From contig NC_014160.1 of NCBI RefSeq assembly GCF_000092185.1, forward strand, positions 248,001 through 312,000: a DNA stretch of 64,000 bases, in the 5' to 3' direction. The number at the start of each line of letters is the position of its first letter. The stretch's first letter is position 1. This DNA is from Thermosphaera aggregans DSM 11486. GTDB taxonomy: Archaea > Thermoproteota > Thermoprotei_A > Sulfolobales > Desulfurococcaceae. The notes under the pieces were generated by a model. That model worked only from the letters and a program-made list of their open reading frames with translations. It searched no databases and was not told where the DNA came from. This document shows positions 49,773-58,895 of this stretch, one piece after another. Made by a program: the position numbers and the translations under genes.

Positions 49773-51764
49773 CTACGTCTTCTCAAAACATGTTACTTTC
49801 TCAAAGCCGGAGTTCTCGCTGGCTCTGAAATACTTTTTAAACAAAGGTCCAACCTCGTCGAGTACTTCATCGAGATGCTTAAGGGCATCTATGAGTTTGA
49901 TAACAGAGTCTTTAACCAGTCTCTTCCTCGGGATAAGGAAATCATACTCCTCCCATGTTAACGGAATGAAGTCGAGGCCGAGTAATTCCGCTACATAACC
50001 TACTGCTAAGCCCGCATCAGCCCTCCCCTGCTTAATCGCTGTTGCTACGGCCGTGTGTGTTTTAACCTCGTAAGTGTATCCGTTAACTATCTTGCTGATC
50101 TTGCTGGGGTCTAACCCCTTTAAACTAGCGATTCTTTTCAACGCCATGTCGAGATACACACGGATTCCGGATCCCTTACTCCTATTCACAATCCTGACAT
50201 CGGTTCTTAGAAAATCCTCTATGGAAGTGATGTTTTTGGGGTTGCCTTTCCCTACTATAATTCCTATGAGCCTGTCATAACCTCTGATCAAAACGGCTTT
50301 ATCCTCGAGCCCATACTTCTTGAGAAACGGAGTATTATAGCACCCGGTCTCTTCATCTAGCAAGTGAGTAGGAGCAACGTCGGCCTCACCTCTCGCCACA
50401 GCTTTCCAGCCACCGGTGCTACCCACGTTGAGAATTCTTGAAGTGCTAGCTAATCCTTTGAGCCTCAGTATCTCCGTTAACAAGGGATCATTACTGCCTA
50501 TCACGTTTAACCTGGTTTTCTCGGGTAGATCGCGGAAAAGGTAAACTCTTACTTGTTCACCCTCCATGACAACATCCACGCTTTCTTTCACTTCCACAAA
50601 CCCATCGCTGAGTATTAGGGGTGATATGGCACCGCTACTCATAGAAACAGGGTAGGCGGCATAATTGTTTTCAGACTCAGTCAACATGACAGGTATTAGC
50701 CACGTCTTACCAACCTGTTTCCTTATCTGAATAGGTATTACAGCATCAATAGTTTTGACGTTGTACAATGCCCCAGTGTAGAGTTTTACAATCTCACTAA
50801 CAACTCTCACGAGAATCATGTAACACGAGAGCGGGAAACCTGGCAGACCTATCAAGAGTTTCTTATTGCTCGTTGCTATAACCGTGGGCTTACCAGGCTT
50901 TGTTTTCAAACCGTGGACAAGTATTTCCCCTATATCGCTAAACACTCTATAAACCAGGTCTGAAAGACCCGCGCTTGTTCCACCGCTTGTGAACACCATG
51001 TCATACTTCTTTAAAGCATCTTGAACCCTATTCCTAATCACATCATAATCATCGGGGAGTAGCCCCCCGTAGTAAGCTTCGACACCATGCTCCATTAGGT
51101 AAGAAGTTATCAAGGTACCGTTGACATCGTATACTTTTCCAGCCTCTAGGATACTCCCTGGTTCAACAACTTCCTCGCCTGTTGAAAACACTATCGCCTT
51201 AGGCTTCTTGAAGACCTCGACTTCATTAATCCCTAAACCAGCAAGCAAGGCTAGGTGACCGTGGTTGAGCAGTGTTCCTTTGAAAAGCACAAGGTCTCCT
51301 GAAGATATATCGCTCCCGGCTGTTGAAATATTTTCTCCGGGAGGAGTCGCTCTATAAACCTTCAAAACACTCTCGTCTCTTTCAACATGTTCCTCCATAA
51401 CCACACTATCGTAGCCTCTCGGGATCATTGCTCCAGTCGCAACCTCTACGGCGTCTTTCACCCCGGCCTCTAAAACAGGTTTTTCACCCGGCTTTACACG
51501 CCCCTTTATCTTCAGGTAAACAGGTGATAGCTCGTCGCTCCATTCTACGTCAACGCTTCTAACAGCGTAGCCGTCTACCTCGCTTCTGTCGAAGGGAGGG
51601 TGGTCTATTGGCGAGTAAACATCCTTGGCTAAAACCCGGTGTAAGGCATTGGATAATGAGACTTTTTCAACCCCGGGCGGGCGTGGATTTATTTTTTCAA
51701 TAACCAACCTGATAGCCTCATCAGGATCGACCAGTGCGTGAAAAATCTTCCTGCTCATAGCCAA
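49773..51764 (-). CDS. moeA: MoeA molybdopterin molybdotransferase fused to a periplasmic-binding-like domain
   Basis: Residues 1-400 are MoeA, which inserts molybdenum or tungsten into adenylylated molybdopterin: HRVLAKDVYSPIDHPPFDRSEVDGYAV, ATGAMIPRGYDSVVMEEH, FTSGGTSAGLSDLVYRV and KPGKPTV. From about 418 to the end is a PBP-like domain (LNVIGSNDPLLTEILRLKG, STGGWKAVARGEADVAPTHLLD, VNRSKGSGIRVYLD, DAGLAVGYVAELLGLDFIPL), like the oxyanion-sensing domain of LysR-type or ModA-like proteins. This fusion is known in archaea and may bind molybdate or tungstate. The cofactor could serve the oxidoreductase at 6052-6993. Confidence 0.93.
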   Translation of the reverse strand: MAMSRKIFHALVDPDEAIRLVIEKINPRPPGVEKVSLSNALHRVLAKDVYSPIDHPPFDRSEVDGYAVRSVDVEWSDELSPVYLKIKGRVKPGEKPVLEAGVKDAVEVATGAMIPRGYDSVVMEEHVERDESVLKVYRATPPGENISTAGSDISSGDLVLFKGTLLNHGHLALLAGLGINEVEVFKKPKAIVFSTGEEVVEPGSILEAGKVYDVNGTLITSYLMEHGVEAYYGGLLPDDYDVIRNRVQDALKKYDMVFTSGGTSAGLSDLVYRVFSDIGEILVHGLKTKPGKPTVIATSNKKLLIGLPGFPLSCYMILVRVVSEIVKLYTGALYNVKTIDAVIPIQIRKQVGKTWLIPVMLTESENNYAAYPVSMSSGAISPLILSDGFVEVKESVDVVMEGEQVRVYLFRDLPEKTRLNVIGSNDPLLTEILRLKGLASTSRILNVGSTGGWKAVARGEADVAPTHLLDEETGCYNTPFLKKYGLEDKAVLIRGYDRLIGIIVGKGNPKNITSIEDFLRTDVRIVNRSKGSGIRVYLDMALKRIASLKGLDPSKISKIVNGYTYEVKTHTAVATAIKQGRADAGLAVGYVAELLGLDFIPLTWEEYDFLIPRKRLVKDSVIKLIDALKHLDEVLDEVGPLFKKYFRASENSGFEKVTCFEKT

Positions 51765-51828
51765 CTCCTTTTAAACAGTCATGTAATTAATGGATTTGGT
51801 AAGGTTAAATCTTTTAAAGAGGATTAAA

Positions 51829-53967
51829 ATGCGCGTCGAGGAACTAATGAGCAAGGGATTGCCTGAGAGTTATGTGAGACTTCTGGCGAGAGAAGGTATT
51901 GTAGCGTTGAACCCTGTTCAGGCGGATGCTGTTAATAAGGGTGTCTTGGAAGGCAGGAACCTGGTGGTTTCAACCCCAACTGCCAGCGGTAAGACATTGA
52001 TCGCGGAAATGCTCCTGGTTAAAACTGTTTTAAACGAGGGGATCGGGGTCTACCTTACACCGTTAAAAGCGCTCGCGAGCGAGAAGCATCGAGAGTTTAG
52101 CAGGCTCTCCCAGATCGGACTTAAAACAGGCATCACGACCGGTGATTACGATAATCCGGCCGAGGAACTAGGGGATTACGATATCATTGTAGCCACGTAC
52201 GAAAGGTTTGACAGTCTTCTAAGGCTGAAACCCAGTTGGATTAGCAGGGTAAAAGCCATAGTTATCGATGAAATGCACACCATAGGGGATCCTGACAGAG
52301 GCCCTATCATAGAAATGATTGTTGCCAGAGCTTTGAAAGCAGGCGTTCAAATTCTTGGGCTAAGCGCCACGATCGGGAATCCGCACCAGCTAGCCGAGTG
52401 GATTAAGGGAGGACTTGTGGATGCTCCCTGGAGGCCTGTGAGGCTGGTTGAAGGATACTACTCTAAGAGCTCCAAGAAAATAATCTTCGATAACGGAGTG
52501 GAGGAGAGCGTGGAGGTCATTACTGGTGATAGGATACTTGACATAGTGCTTCACAATTTAGGAATGGATTATCAAACAATTGTCTTCATTCACAACAGGA
52601 GAAAAGTCGAAGAATATGCTGAGAAAGTAAGCCATAGACTCCCACCTATTCCTGATGACGAGATAGAAGATTTCACTTCTCAACTTTCAGACGATCCCAG
52701 CACTATGGAGAGGGAGGCTCTAACGAGCTTGTTGAAAAAAGGAGTGGGTTATCACCACGCGGGTTTGTCGACCGTGGGGAGAAGAGTAGTCGAGGAAGCG
52801 TTCCGAAGTAGAGTGTTGAAGGTAGTTTTCGCAACCCCAACTCTTGCAGCTGGCGTGAACCTGCCGGCCCGCAGGGTGGTTGTATCCGTTAAACGCTACG
52901 ATGCGTCAAAGGGGAGAATGGTAAACATTACCGTGAGCGAGTACAAGCAAATGGCTGGAAGAGCGGGGAGGCCGAGGTATGACAGGGTAGGCGAGAGCAT
53001 AATAGTTGATGCTTCAAGCGATAAGGAGGCACTGGCCTTCCTGAAGGGGCGTCCGGAGGAAGTGAGAGGAAAGCTGGCTAGTTCTAGGAATCTGAGGATT
53101 CACGCCTTATCCTTGCTGGCTTCCGGAGAGGCGGCGAGTATTGAAGAATTAAGCGAAACATTCTGGTTAACATTTTCCGCTTATTACGCGGGTTCGAAAG
53201 AGTTTCTCAAGTCTTTTATGGAGGAGACAATCAATTATCTGCTAAACACGAACATGGTGGTTGAAAAGAATGGGTTCTTAGAGCCAACAAACCTGGGTAA
53301 AATCACTTCTTACACTTACTTGGATCCGGCAACCGTGGATACTTGGAGAAGGAATAAGCCACCGTTGCCCTCAGACGTATACATCTTGCACGTGGTAACA
53401 TTAACCCCTGATTTCTCGAGGAGTTCACCATACATACCGAGTAAAATTATCGAGGAGTTTGAAGAAGACGCTCTGGAAATGGGCAGGCATGGAACTATAC
53501 CATCTCCCGGTAAGGTGGAGGTTGAATATGATGAATGGTTAGCGAGCTATGTTTACGCAATGATATTAATGGACTGGATAAATGAAACCCCAGAAGATGA
53601 GATAATTAGAAAGTACTCGATAGGTCCCGGAGACTTGTTCAACATTAAGGAGACAGCCACATGGATAGTCTCATCCCTTGCTAAAATAGAGAGCGTATTA
53701 GGTAATAGGATGATGGCTAAGCATTTACAGAAGCTTTCCATGAGGATTGAAGAGGGAGTTAAAGAGGATGCATTGGAATTAACACGTGTTGAAAATATAG
53801 GGAGGATTAGGGCTAGAATACTGATCGAAAACGGAATTAAAAGTATTAACGACCTAGCCGAGACCCCGCTGGAAAAACTCTCTTCACTCCCCAGGTTTGG
53901 ACCTAGAGTTGCACGTTCTATTAAAGAATGGTTAAGGAGAAGGGGATACTCTGTTAAAGACTATTAA
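51829..53967 (+). CDS. hel308: Hel308-type Ski2-like DNA helicase
   Basis: This superfamily 2 3'-5' DNA helicase acts at stalled replication forks. Motifs are NPVQADAV (Q region), TPTASGKT (I), TPLKALASEK (Ia), DEMHTIGD (II; DEMH instead of the more usual DEIH/DExH), LSATIGNP (III) and QMAGRAGRP (VI). The C-terminal part has a ratchet helical domain and a helix-hairpin-helix (RIRARILIENGIKSINDLAE; PRFGPRVARSIKEWL). The frame opens at 51790, but the ATG at 51829 with GAGG at 51819-51822 matches the family start, giving 712 residues. Confidence 0.94.
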   Translation: MRVEELMSKGLPESYVRLLAREGIVALNPVQADAVNKGVLEGRNLVVSTPTASGKTLIAEMLLVKTVLNEGIGVYLTPLKALASEKHREFSRLSQIGLKTGITTGDYDNPAEELGDYDIIVATYERFDSLLRLKPSWISRVKAIVIDEMHTIGDPDRGPIIEMIVARALKAGVQILGLSATIGNPHQLAEWIKGGLVDAPWRPVRLVEGYYSKSSKKIIFDNGVEESVEVITGDRILDIVLHNLGMDYQTIVFIHNRRKVEEYAEKVSHRLPPIPDDEIEDFTSQLSDDPSTMEREALTSLLKKGVGYHHAGLSTVGRRVVEEAFRSRVLKVVFATPTLAAGVNLPARRVVVSVKRYDASKGRMVNITVSEYKQMAGRAGRPRYDRVGESIIVDASSDKEALAFLKGRPEEVRGKLASSRNLRIHALSLLASGEAASIEELSETFWLTFSAYYAGSKEFLKSFMEETINYLLNTNMVVEKNGFLEPTNLGKITSYTYLDPATVDTWRRNKPPLPSDVYILHVVTLTPDFSRSSPYIPSKIIEEFEEDALEMGRHGTIPSPGKVEVEYDEWLASYVYAMILMDWINETPEDEIIRKYSIGPGDLFNIKETATWIVSSLAKIESVLGNRMMAKHLQKLSMRIEEGVKEDALELTRVENIGRIRARILIENGIKSINDLAETPLEKLSSLPRFGPRVARSIKEWLRRRGYSVKDY

Positions 53968-54035
53968 GGGTTTGCTCAAAACAACAGTTTCAATACTCTA
54001 GAAAAAGCGCTGAAATCTCGTTAATCAGCTGTTAG

Positions 54036-54734
54036 ATGGCGAATAGTAATCCCTTTATATTCACTACTGTGAAATTATTTTTGGGTGAATTTTTGAACGA
54101 GAACCTGATCATCATAGATAATCCTTTGGCCAAGTACTATCTTACTATGCTACGTAGAAGAGACACCAAGCCAGCTGTTTACAGGGACTATGTTAAGAAA
54201 ATAGGCTACATAATAGGCTACGAAGTCTCAAGGCTTTTGAAGTGGAAACCCGTATTCGTAGAAACATCAGTCGCTAGAACAGAGGGAATCGTCCCGGGGA
54301 AACAGGTCTACATTATAGGGGTTTTAGGCGCGTCTATACCCTTAATGCATGGGATTTGGGAGGCACTCCCCTGGGCGGGTCTTGGAATAGTTGCTGCGAG
54401 GAGGTTTAAGGTTGAGAACAAGGTTCTTGTTCGACTATATTATGAACGAGTTCCCCAAGATCTCTCGGAGTATACAGCCATAGCAGTGGATCCTACCTTG
54501 GCGACAGGTAATACTATGATAAAAGTTCTAGAGAAGCTTGATGAACTGAAATGTAAGGATTACCTTGTAGCCACTATAATAGCGTCAAAACCCGGCCTCG
54601 AAAACTTGTGGAAGAGGTTTCCCGGGGTCAGAGTTATTGCTTTAAGCGTGGACCCGGTTCTCAACCAGGAATTTTTCATTGTCCCAGGTATAGGTGATGC
54701 GGGGGACAGGTCGTTGAGTTCTGACGAGTTTTAG
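54036..54734 (+). CDS. upp: Uracil phosphoribosyltransferase
   Basis: This salvage enzyme makes UMP from uracil and PRPP. The PRPP loop is VDPTLATGNTMIKVLE and the uracil-binding end is IVPGIGDAGDRSLSS. An N-terminal IDNPLAKYYLTMLRRRDT segment is also family-typical (HPxxxxxLxxLR-like). It has 232 residues, slightly longer than the usual 208-215 because of an N-terminal 15-20-residue extension, so a later start is possible. It faces the HypB-like gene with a 37-base gap. Confidence 0.93.
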   Translation: MANSNPFIFTTVKLFLGEFLNENLIIIDNPLAKYYLTMLRRRDTKPAVYRDYVKKIGYIIGYEVSRLLKWKPVFVETSVARTEGIVPGKQVYIIGVLGASIPLMHGIWEALPWAGLGIVAARRFKVENKVLVRLYYERVPQDLSEYTAIAVDPTLATGNTMIKVLEKLDELKCKDYLVATIIASKPGLENLWKRFPGVRVIALSVDPVLNQEFFIVPGIGDAGDRSLSSDEF

Positions 54735-54771
54735 CAATTCCTCTGAAAATTTCCTATATTCTCTGCGACAA

Positions 54772-55497
54772 TCATATTTTAGTTAGAATTGCCTCGAAAT
54801 ACTCTCGGATACGACAATTTTCTAGCTTTGAAATAGATCCAATACACTCCTCAATATTTTCTACGAATGGAATGTATCCTGCATATTTCAGACCTTCGCT
54901 ATCGGCGAATGTTTTAAGCTCACCGCTCCCCATGTTTTCAACAAGGATTATTTCGTCGACCCCGGCATCCCTGAGGATTCTCACTAGTCTCGAAACGCTT
55001 TGAATTGAGAGTTTATGGGGGGTTGACACGACTATAGGTTTCACCAAGCCTTTGAGATTGTAAATAGCTTCCAACTGTTCATCGCTTAGACCTGGTGGAG
55101 TGTCTATGAAAAGTTTTTGCACACCTACCCAGTTCACTATGCTTAAGACTTCTCTCATTACATTCCTAACCTCTTCACCCTTCAGAACCAAGGGGTTATC
55201 CTTCGTGAAAGAGATAATAGAGAAGTACGAGAGTTTCCCGATCTTAAATGGTTCCAGACCCTTCTCTTCCCTGTAAGATAACTCCTCGGGTCTGAAGCCA
55301 AGTATGATATGTGTGGAAGGGTTAGTGAAATCGAGATCGAGTAGCCCTGTTGGGGTGTTCTTGAGCGAGGAGTAGTATGATAACAGGGTCGATACGATCG
55401 ATTTTCCAACGCCCCCCTTACTGCTCAAAACCATGTAGACTTTTGGAATCTGCTTCAGCCTCTTAACTGCGCCGTGAAAACGGGGGTCCGAGCTCAA
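54772..55497 (-). CDS. hypB: Mrp/MinD-type ATPase, likely nickel-loading HypB counterpart
   Basis: This 241-residue P-loop ATPase has the deviant Walker A SSKGGVGKS and LLDLDFTNPSTHIILG, a Walker B-like KLFIDTPPGLSD and VENMGSGE, as in Mrp/MinD proteins. It is not a canonical SIMIBI HypB with a His-rich nickel site. Thermococcales use an Mrp/MinD-type HypB next to HypA for hydrogenase nickel insertion, and the same arrangement occurs here: its start overlaps hypA's stop by four bases. No hydrogenase structural gene is in the window. Confidence 0.75.
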   Translation of the reverse strand: MSSDPRFHGAVKRLKQIPKVYMVLSSKGGVGKSIVSTLLSYYSSLKNTPTGLLDLDFTNPSTHIILGFRPEELSYREEKGLEPFKIGKLSYFSIISFTKDNPLVLKGEEVRNVMREVLSIVNWVGVQKLFIDTPPGLSDEQLEAIYNLKGLVKPIVVSTPHKLSIQSVSRLVRILRDAGVDEIILVENMGSGELKTFADSEGLKYAGYIPFVENIEECIGSISKLENCRIREYFEAILTKI

Positions 55498-55883
55498 CCC
55501 GGTAACACCTCCACTATTCTAACGCCTCTTCCTTGAGTTATCGAGAAATCTCTGCTACCGCACCTGGGGCATTTGGTGAAGGCGTGAATGGACTCTGGTA
55601 CAAAGTGGATTGATTCTCTAATAGCCTCATCCATGGACTCCGGGCTTAAACTCCACCTGAAGCCGCAGGTGTGACATGCGAGCTCCGCGCCCTCATCGAC
55701 TATTTCCAGTTTCTCCACACTCAAGCCTTTTTCCCTTAATAATTCTTGGAGGCTGAAGGAAAATATCTCCTTGTCTATCGATTGAAGTATTCCCAGTCCT
55801 ATTTTAAGTGATTTTACTTTTCGAAAACCATTGTTTTCAAGAAACAACACTATCGACTCCGCTAGTGCCCATTCGTGAACCAC
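55494..55883 (-). CDS. hypA: HypA hydrogenase nickel-insertion protein
   Basis: This nickel metallochaperone for NiFe-hydrogenase maturation has a zinc site, C-x2-C (CHTCGFRW) and C-x2-C (CPRCGSRDF), and the N-terminal nickel motif HEWALAES. The frame opens at a GTG at 55892 (MDTVVHEW), but the GTG at 55883, with GGTGG at 55889-55893, gives MVHEW. Removal of Met before Val would place His second, as in the usual MHE nickel site. The stop overlaps the HypB-like gene's start by four bases. Confidence 0.9.
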   Translation of the reverse strand: MVHEWALAESIVLFLENNGFRKVKSLKIGLGILQSIDKEIFSFSLQELLREKGLSVEKLEIVDEGAELACHTCGFRWSLSPESMDEAIRESIHFVPESIHAFTKCPRCGSRDFSITQGRGVRIVEVLPG

Positions 55884-55941
55884 GGTATCCACCGTTAATA
55901 TTTAATACGTAGTCGCCAATATAAGAAGACTGGAGATTTAC

Positions 55942-57222
55942 ATGGCTGAGAGAACCAGCAGAATACAGGGTTTTTACAAACTACCTATGGGGGAGAGGCT
56001 GAGAACAATAGCTGAGATGACGGGTTTGAGCGAGGACGAGGTTAAAACCCTCAGCAACCTAGGGAACCTGCCTCCCGAGATTGCGGACAGCATGATCGAA
56101 AACGTGATAGGCGGGATGACGTATCCTTTCGCCATTGCTACTAATTTCAAAATCAATGGGCTTGACTATCTTGTGCCGATGGTTATAGAAGAGACAAGCG
56201 TTGTAGCGGCAGCGAGTAACGCGGCTAGGATGTTGAGGTATGGTGAGGGGATAAGGGCTGAGGCCGGCCCCCAGGAAATGATCAGCCAGATACATCTCGT
56301 AAACGTTACAGCACCACAGTATAAGGCTATGAAGATAATTGAGGCTAAGCAGGAAATCCTGGAGCACGCTAAGCAGCAGGATCCAACGCTCTTAAAATAC
56401 GGTGGCGGACCCAGAGACCTAGAGGTGAGGGTCATTGATTCACGAATGGGCCCTGTTATAATTGTACACTTGATCGTTGATGTAAGGGATGCGATGGGCG
56501 CTAACACTGTTAATACCATGGCGGAAGCCATTGCTCCAATGCTCGAAAAGGTTACTGGAGGGCAGGCAAGGCTTAAAATAGTCTCTAATTACGCTACCAG
56601 GAGGATTGTGAGAGCCTGGGCCAGGACTCCTGCTGACGAAGTGGGAGGGTTGGATGTCGCTAAGAAGATCGTGGAGGCAAGTATCCTAGCTGAGATCGAC
56701 CCCTACAGGGCTGTAACCCATAACAAGGGGATTATGAACGGGATAATAGCTGTTGCATTGGCGACTGCACAGGACCATAGGGCGATAGAGGCAGGAGCCC
56801 ACGCCTACGCGAGCCGAACAGGCCATTATAGACCATTATCCTACTGGGAGGTTGATGAACACGGTTTCCTGGTTGGTAGCATTGAGCTCCCACTTCAAGT
56901 CGGTATTGTGGGAGGGGCTACGAGGGTTCACCCTGTTGCCAAGATTGCTTTGAAAATATTGAACGTTAAAACCGCGAAAGAACTGTCTGAAGTCATGGCC
57001 GCTGTTGGTCTTGCACAGAATCTTGCCGCTTTAAGAGCACTAGTTACCGAGGGTATTCAGAAAGGACACATGAGGCTCCATGCTCGAAACCTTGCTATAA
57101 TGGCGGGAGCGACTGGTGATTTGATAGACAGGATTGCCGAGAAAATGATTAGCGACGGACGTATCCGCTACGATTATGCTAAGGAGTTGTTGGAGAAATA
57201 TTTAAGGGGAGAGCCTACTTAA
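55942..57222 (+). CDS. hmgA: HMG-CoA reductase, class II type
   Basis: This enzyme reduces HMG-CoA to mevalonate, or runs the reverse reaction in degraders. The sequence matches class II as I recall the Pseudomonas mevalonii enzyme: SRIQGFYKLPMGERL, NLPPEIADSMIENVIGGMTYPFAIATNF, MVIEETSVVAAASNAARM (catalytic Glu), DAMGANTVNTMAEA (Asp), THNKGIMNG (Lys) and KGHMRLHARNLA (His). At 426 residues it fits class II, with no membrane part. Most archaea use class I; with mevalonate kinase at 41887 this copy probably works biosynthetically. The start is an ATG 21 bases into the open spacer. Confidence 0.92.
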   Translation: MAERTSRIQGFYKLPMGERLRTIAEMTGLSEDEVKTLSNLGNLPPEIADSMIENVIGGMTYPFAIATNFKINGLDYLVPMVIEETSVVAAASNAARMLRYGEGIRAEAGPQEMISQIHLVNVTAPQYKAMKIIEAKQEILEHAKQQDPTLLKYGGGPRDLEVRVIDSRMGPVIIVHLIVDVRDAMGANTVNTMAEAIAPMLEKVTGGQARLKIVSNYATRRIVRAWARTPADEVGGLDVAKKIVEASILAEIDPYRAVTHNKGIMNGIIAVALATAQDHRAIEAGAHAYASRTGHYRPLSYWEVDEHGFLVGSIELPLQVGIVGGATRVHPVAKIALKILNVKTAKELSEVMAAVGLAQNLAALRALVTEGIQKGHMRLHARNLAIMAGATGDLIDRIAEKMISDGRIRYDYAKELLEKYLRGEPT

Positions 57223-57259
57223 GGATTCTTTCAAAATAGCTGATGATCAGGAACTCGTT

Positions 57260-58483
57260 ATGAGAAAACACAGATTCATCGAAGAATACGTTAGTGAGGC
57301 TCGTATTTTACTTTCCGGAAACGTTGGAATAATGGCTCTTTCATGGTTTTTATTCGCCTTAAGCGGGTCTTTGGTTCAACCCTTCTTCTCGATTTATGCT
57401 AAGGAGCTGGGTGCAAGCGACATAGAGCTTGCATGGATAAGAACCCTGGGAATGTTATCGCTTGGCCTGTCCCTCATTCCCGGCGGATTGATCACTGATT
57501 ATATTGGAAGGGTTAAAACAATAATTATCGGTACCACGGGGATTGCGTTAGTGCAATTCCTATACGCGTTGGCTAGGGATTGGAGAGAGTTTGCAATAAT
57601 TTGGGTCTTGGACTCTGCACTACATTTCTACCAGCCCGCTTTAAGCGCAATAGTAATGGATTCGATGCCCAGGGATAAGACGTTTAAAGGCTTCATCTTA
57701 TTGAACATTGTTCCAAGCATTCCATGGCTATTCATGCCTATTGTTGGAGGATTACTTTATCAAGAACTAGGCATTACTGGAGTAAGGATAGGCTTCATAC
57801 TATCGGGAGTGATAAGCGTGATAGTCCTAGTTCTGAGAATGAAAGGCTTCAAGGAAACTTATTCGAAAAAAGATAAAGACTTCAGCAAGCTGATCTTCGA
57901 GCTTTCAGGATACAGGCCAGTGCTGTTTAAAGCCTTTAAGGTATACTTGTTCACCGCCTTACTATGGCAATTAGCCTTCGGCGTGCTAAACACTTATGGG
58001 GCAATATATGCTATAGAAGTACTCGGGATAGAGAAGCCTCAATGGGGTCTAGTTAACAGTGTGTCTACCTTGGCGAGCATAGCATGGTCAATACTAGTCT
58101 TTAAGCTTACTCTAACGAATTTCACGAAAATCTCCACTATCTCCTCACTTCTCGCTTCGACAGCGGTCGCGGCAATTTCTCTCCCATATTTCTTCAGTGT
58201 CAACGCATTATTAGTAATAACAGTCTGCAACGTCGTAATATCCATATCTAACAATATAGTTTCAGCAGCCGTCTCAACCATACTAACACGTATACTCCCT
58301 CAGGAGGTAAGGGGGAGAGCGGTTAGTTTCCAGCGAGTTATGGAAAATGTGGGGGCAGCATTCTCTTCAATGATCGCTGGCATTCTATACGTGGGTTTAA
58401 ATCCAGGGCTCTCCCTTATACTTTCCTCCCTTATCGGCATCGTTTCAACCCTTTACCTTCTTTATGTTTTCAAAACCGGGTAG
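57260..58483 (+). CDS. Major facilitator superfamily transporter
   Basis: This is a 407-residue membrane carrier with 12 hydrophobic segments. MFS features are the early SGSLVQPFFSIYAKELGAS, the loop 2-3 motif-A-like GLITDYIGRVKTI and a matching region in the second half (LTRILPQEVRGRAVSFQRVMENVGAAF). The substrate is unknown; drug efflux and metabolite export are both possible. It follows hmgA by 37 bases on the same strand. Confidence 0.88.
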   Translation: MRKHRFIEEYVSEARILLSGNVGIMALSWFLFALSGSLVQPFFSIYAKELGASDIELAWIRTLGMLSLGLSLIPGGLITDYIGRVKTIIIGTTGIALVQFLYALARDWREFAIIWVLDSALHFYQPALSAIVMDSMPRDKTFKGFILLNIVPSIPWLFMPIVGGLLYQELGITGVRIGFILSGVISVIVLVLRMKGFKETYSKKDKDFSKLIFELSGYRPVLFKAFKVYLFTALLWQLAFGVLNTYGAIYAIEVLGIEKPQWGLVNSVSTLASIAWSILVFKLTLTNFTKISTISSLLASTAVAAISLPYFFSVNALLVITVCNVVISISNNIVSAAVSTILTRILPQEVRGRAVSFQRVMENVGAAFSSMIAGILYVGLNPGLSLILSSLIGIVSTLYLLYVFKTG

Positions 58484-58569
58484 GTTTCGCTGGAGAATAT
58501 TTTGCAATGTCGATCAGCTCATGTTGAATCTTCGAGAACTTCAGGGTAGAAGTAATACGTCCTGTAGAC

Positions 58570-58890
58570 ATGGAAAACGTTAATCCTGAGCGATTCGTGA
58601 GTAGCTGGGGCATATTCAAGATAAGAGCCAATGAAGCATGGTCTCTCGGCTACACAGGTGAGGGAGTGAGGATAGCAGTACTTGACACTGGCGTTGATAT
58701 AACACATCCACTTCAGATATCGGTAAATCCCATGTTTCAAAGACTTGAAGATTTATCATCCAGGCTGGACGAGATTGGTGTGAAAAACGAGGAAGGATTA
58801 GCGGGCTTATCAGGCTACGTATTAGCTACAATAGCGTTATCGATAATAATCCTAGCTCTCCTGGGATACATCGGGTTCATTAAAAAATAA
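58570..58890 (+). pseudogene. Remnant of a membrane-anchored subtilisin-like protease
   Basis: The first half (residues 1-48) is the start of a subtilase domain: WGIFKIRANEAWSLGYTGEGVRIAVLDTGVDITHP, with the catalytic Asp. It then passes without a break into a coiled segment (RLEDLSSRLDEIG) and a C-terminal membrane anchor (YVLATIALSIIILALLGYIGF). The His and Ser parts of the catalytic triad are absent, so an in-frame internal deletion has joined both ends. Upstream of the ATG the frame is open only to a TGA at 58525-58527, with no signal peptide. A decaying gene or assembly collapse are both possible. Confidence 0.65.
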
Positions 58891-58895
58891 TTTTT

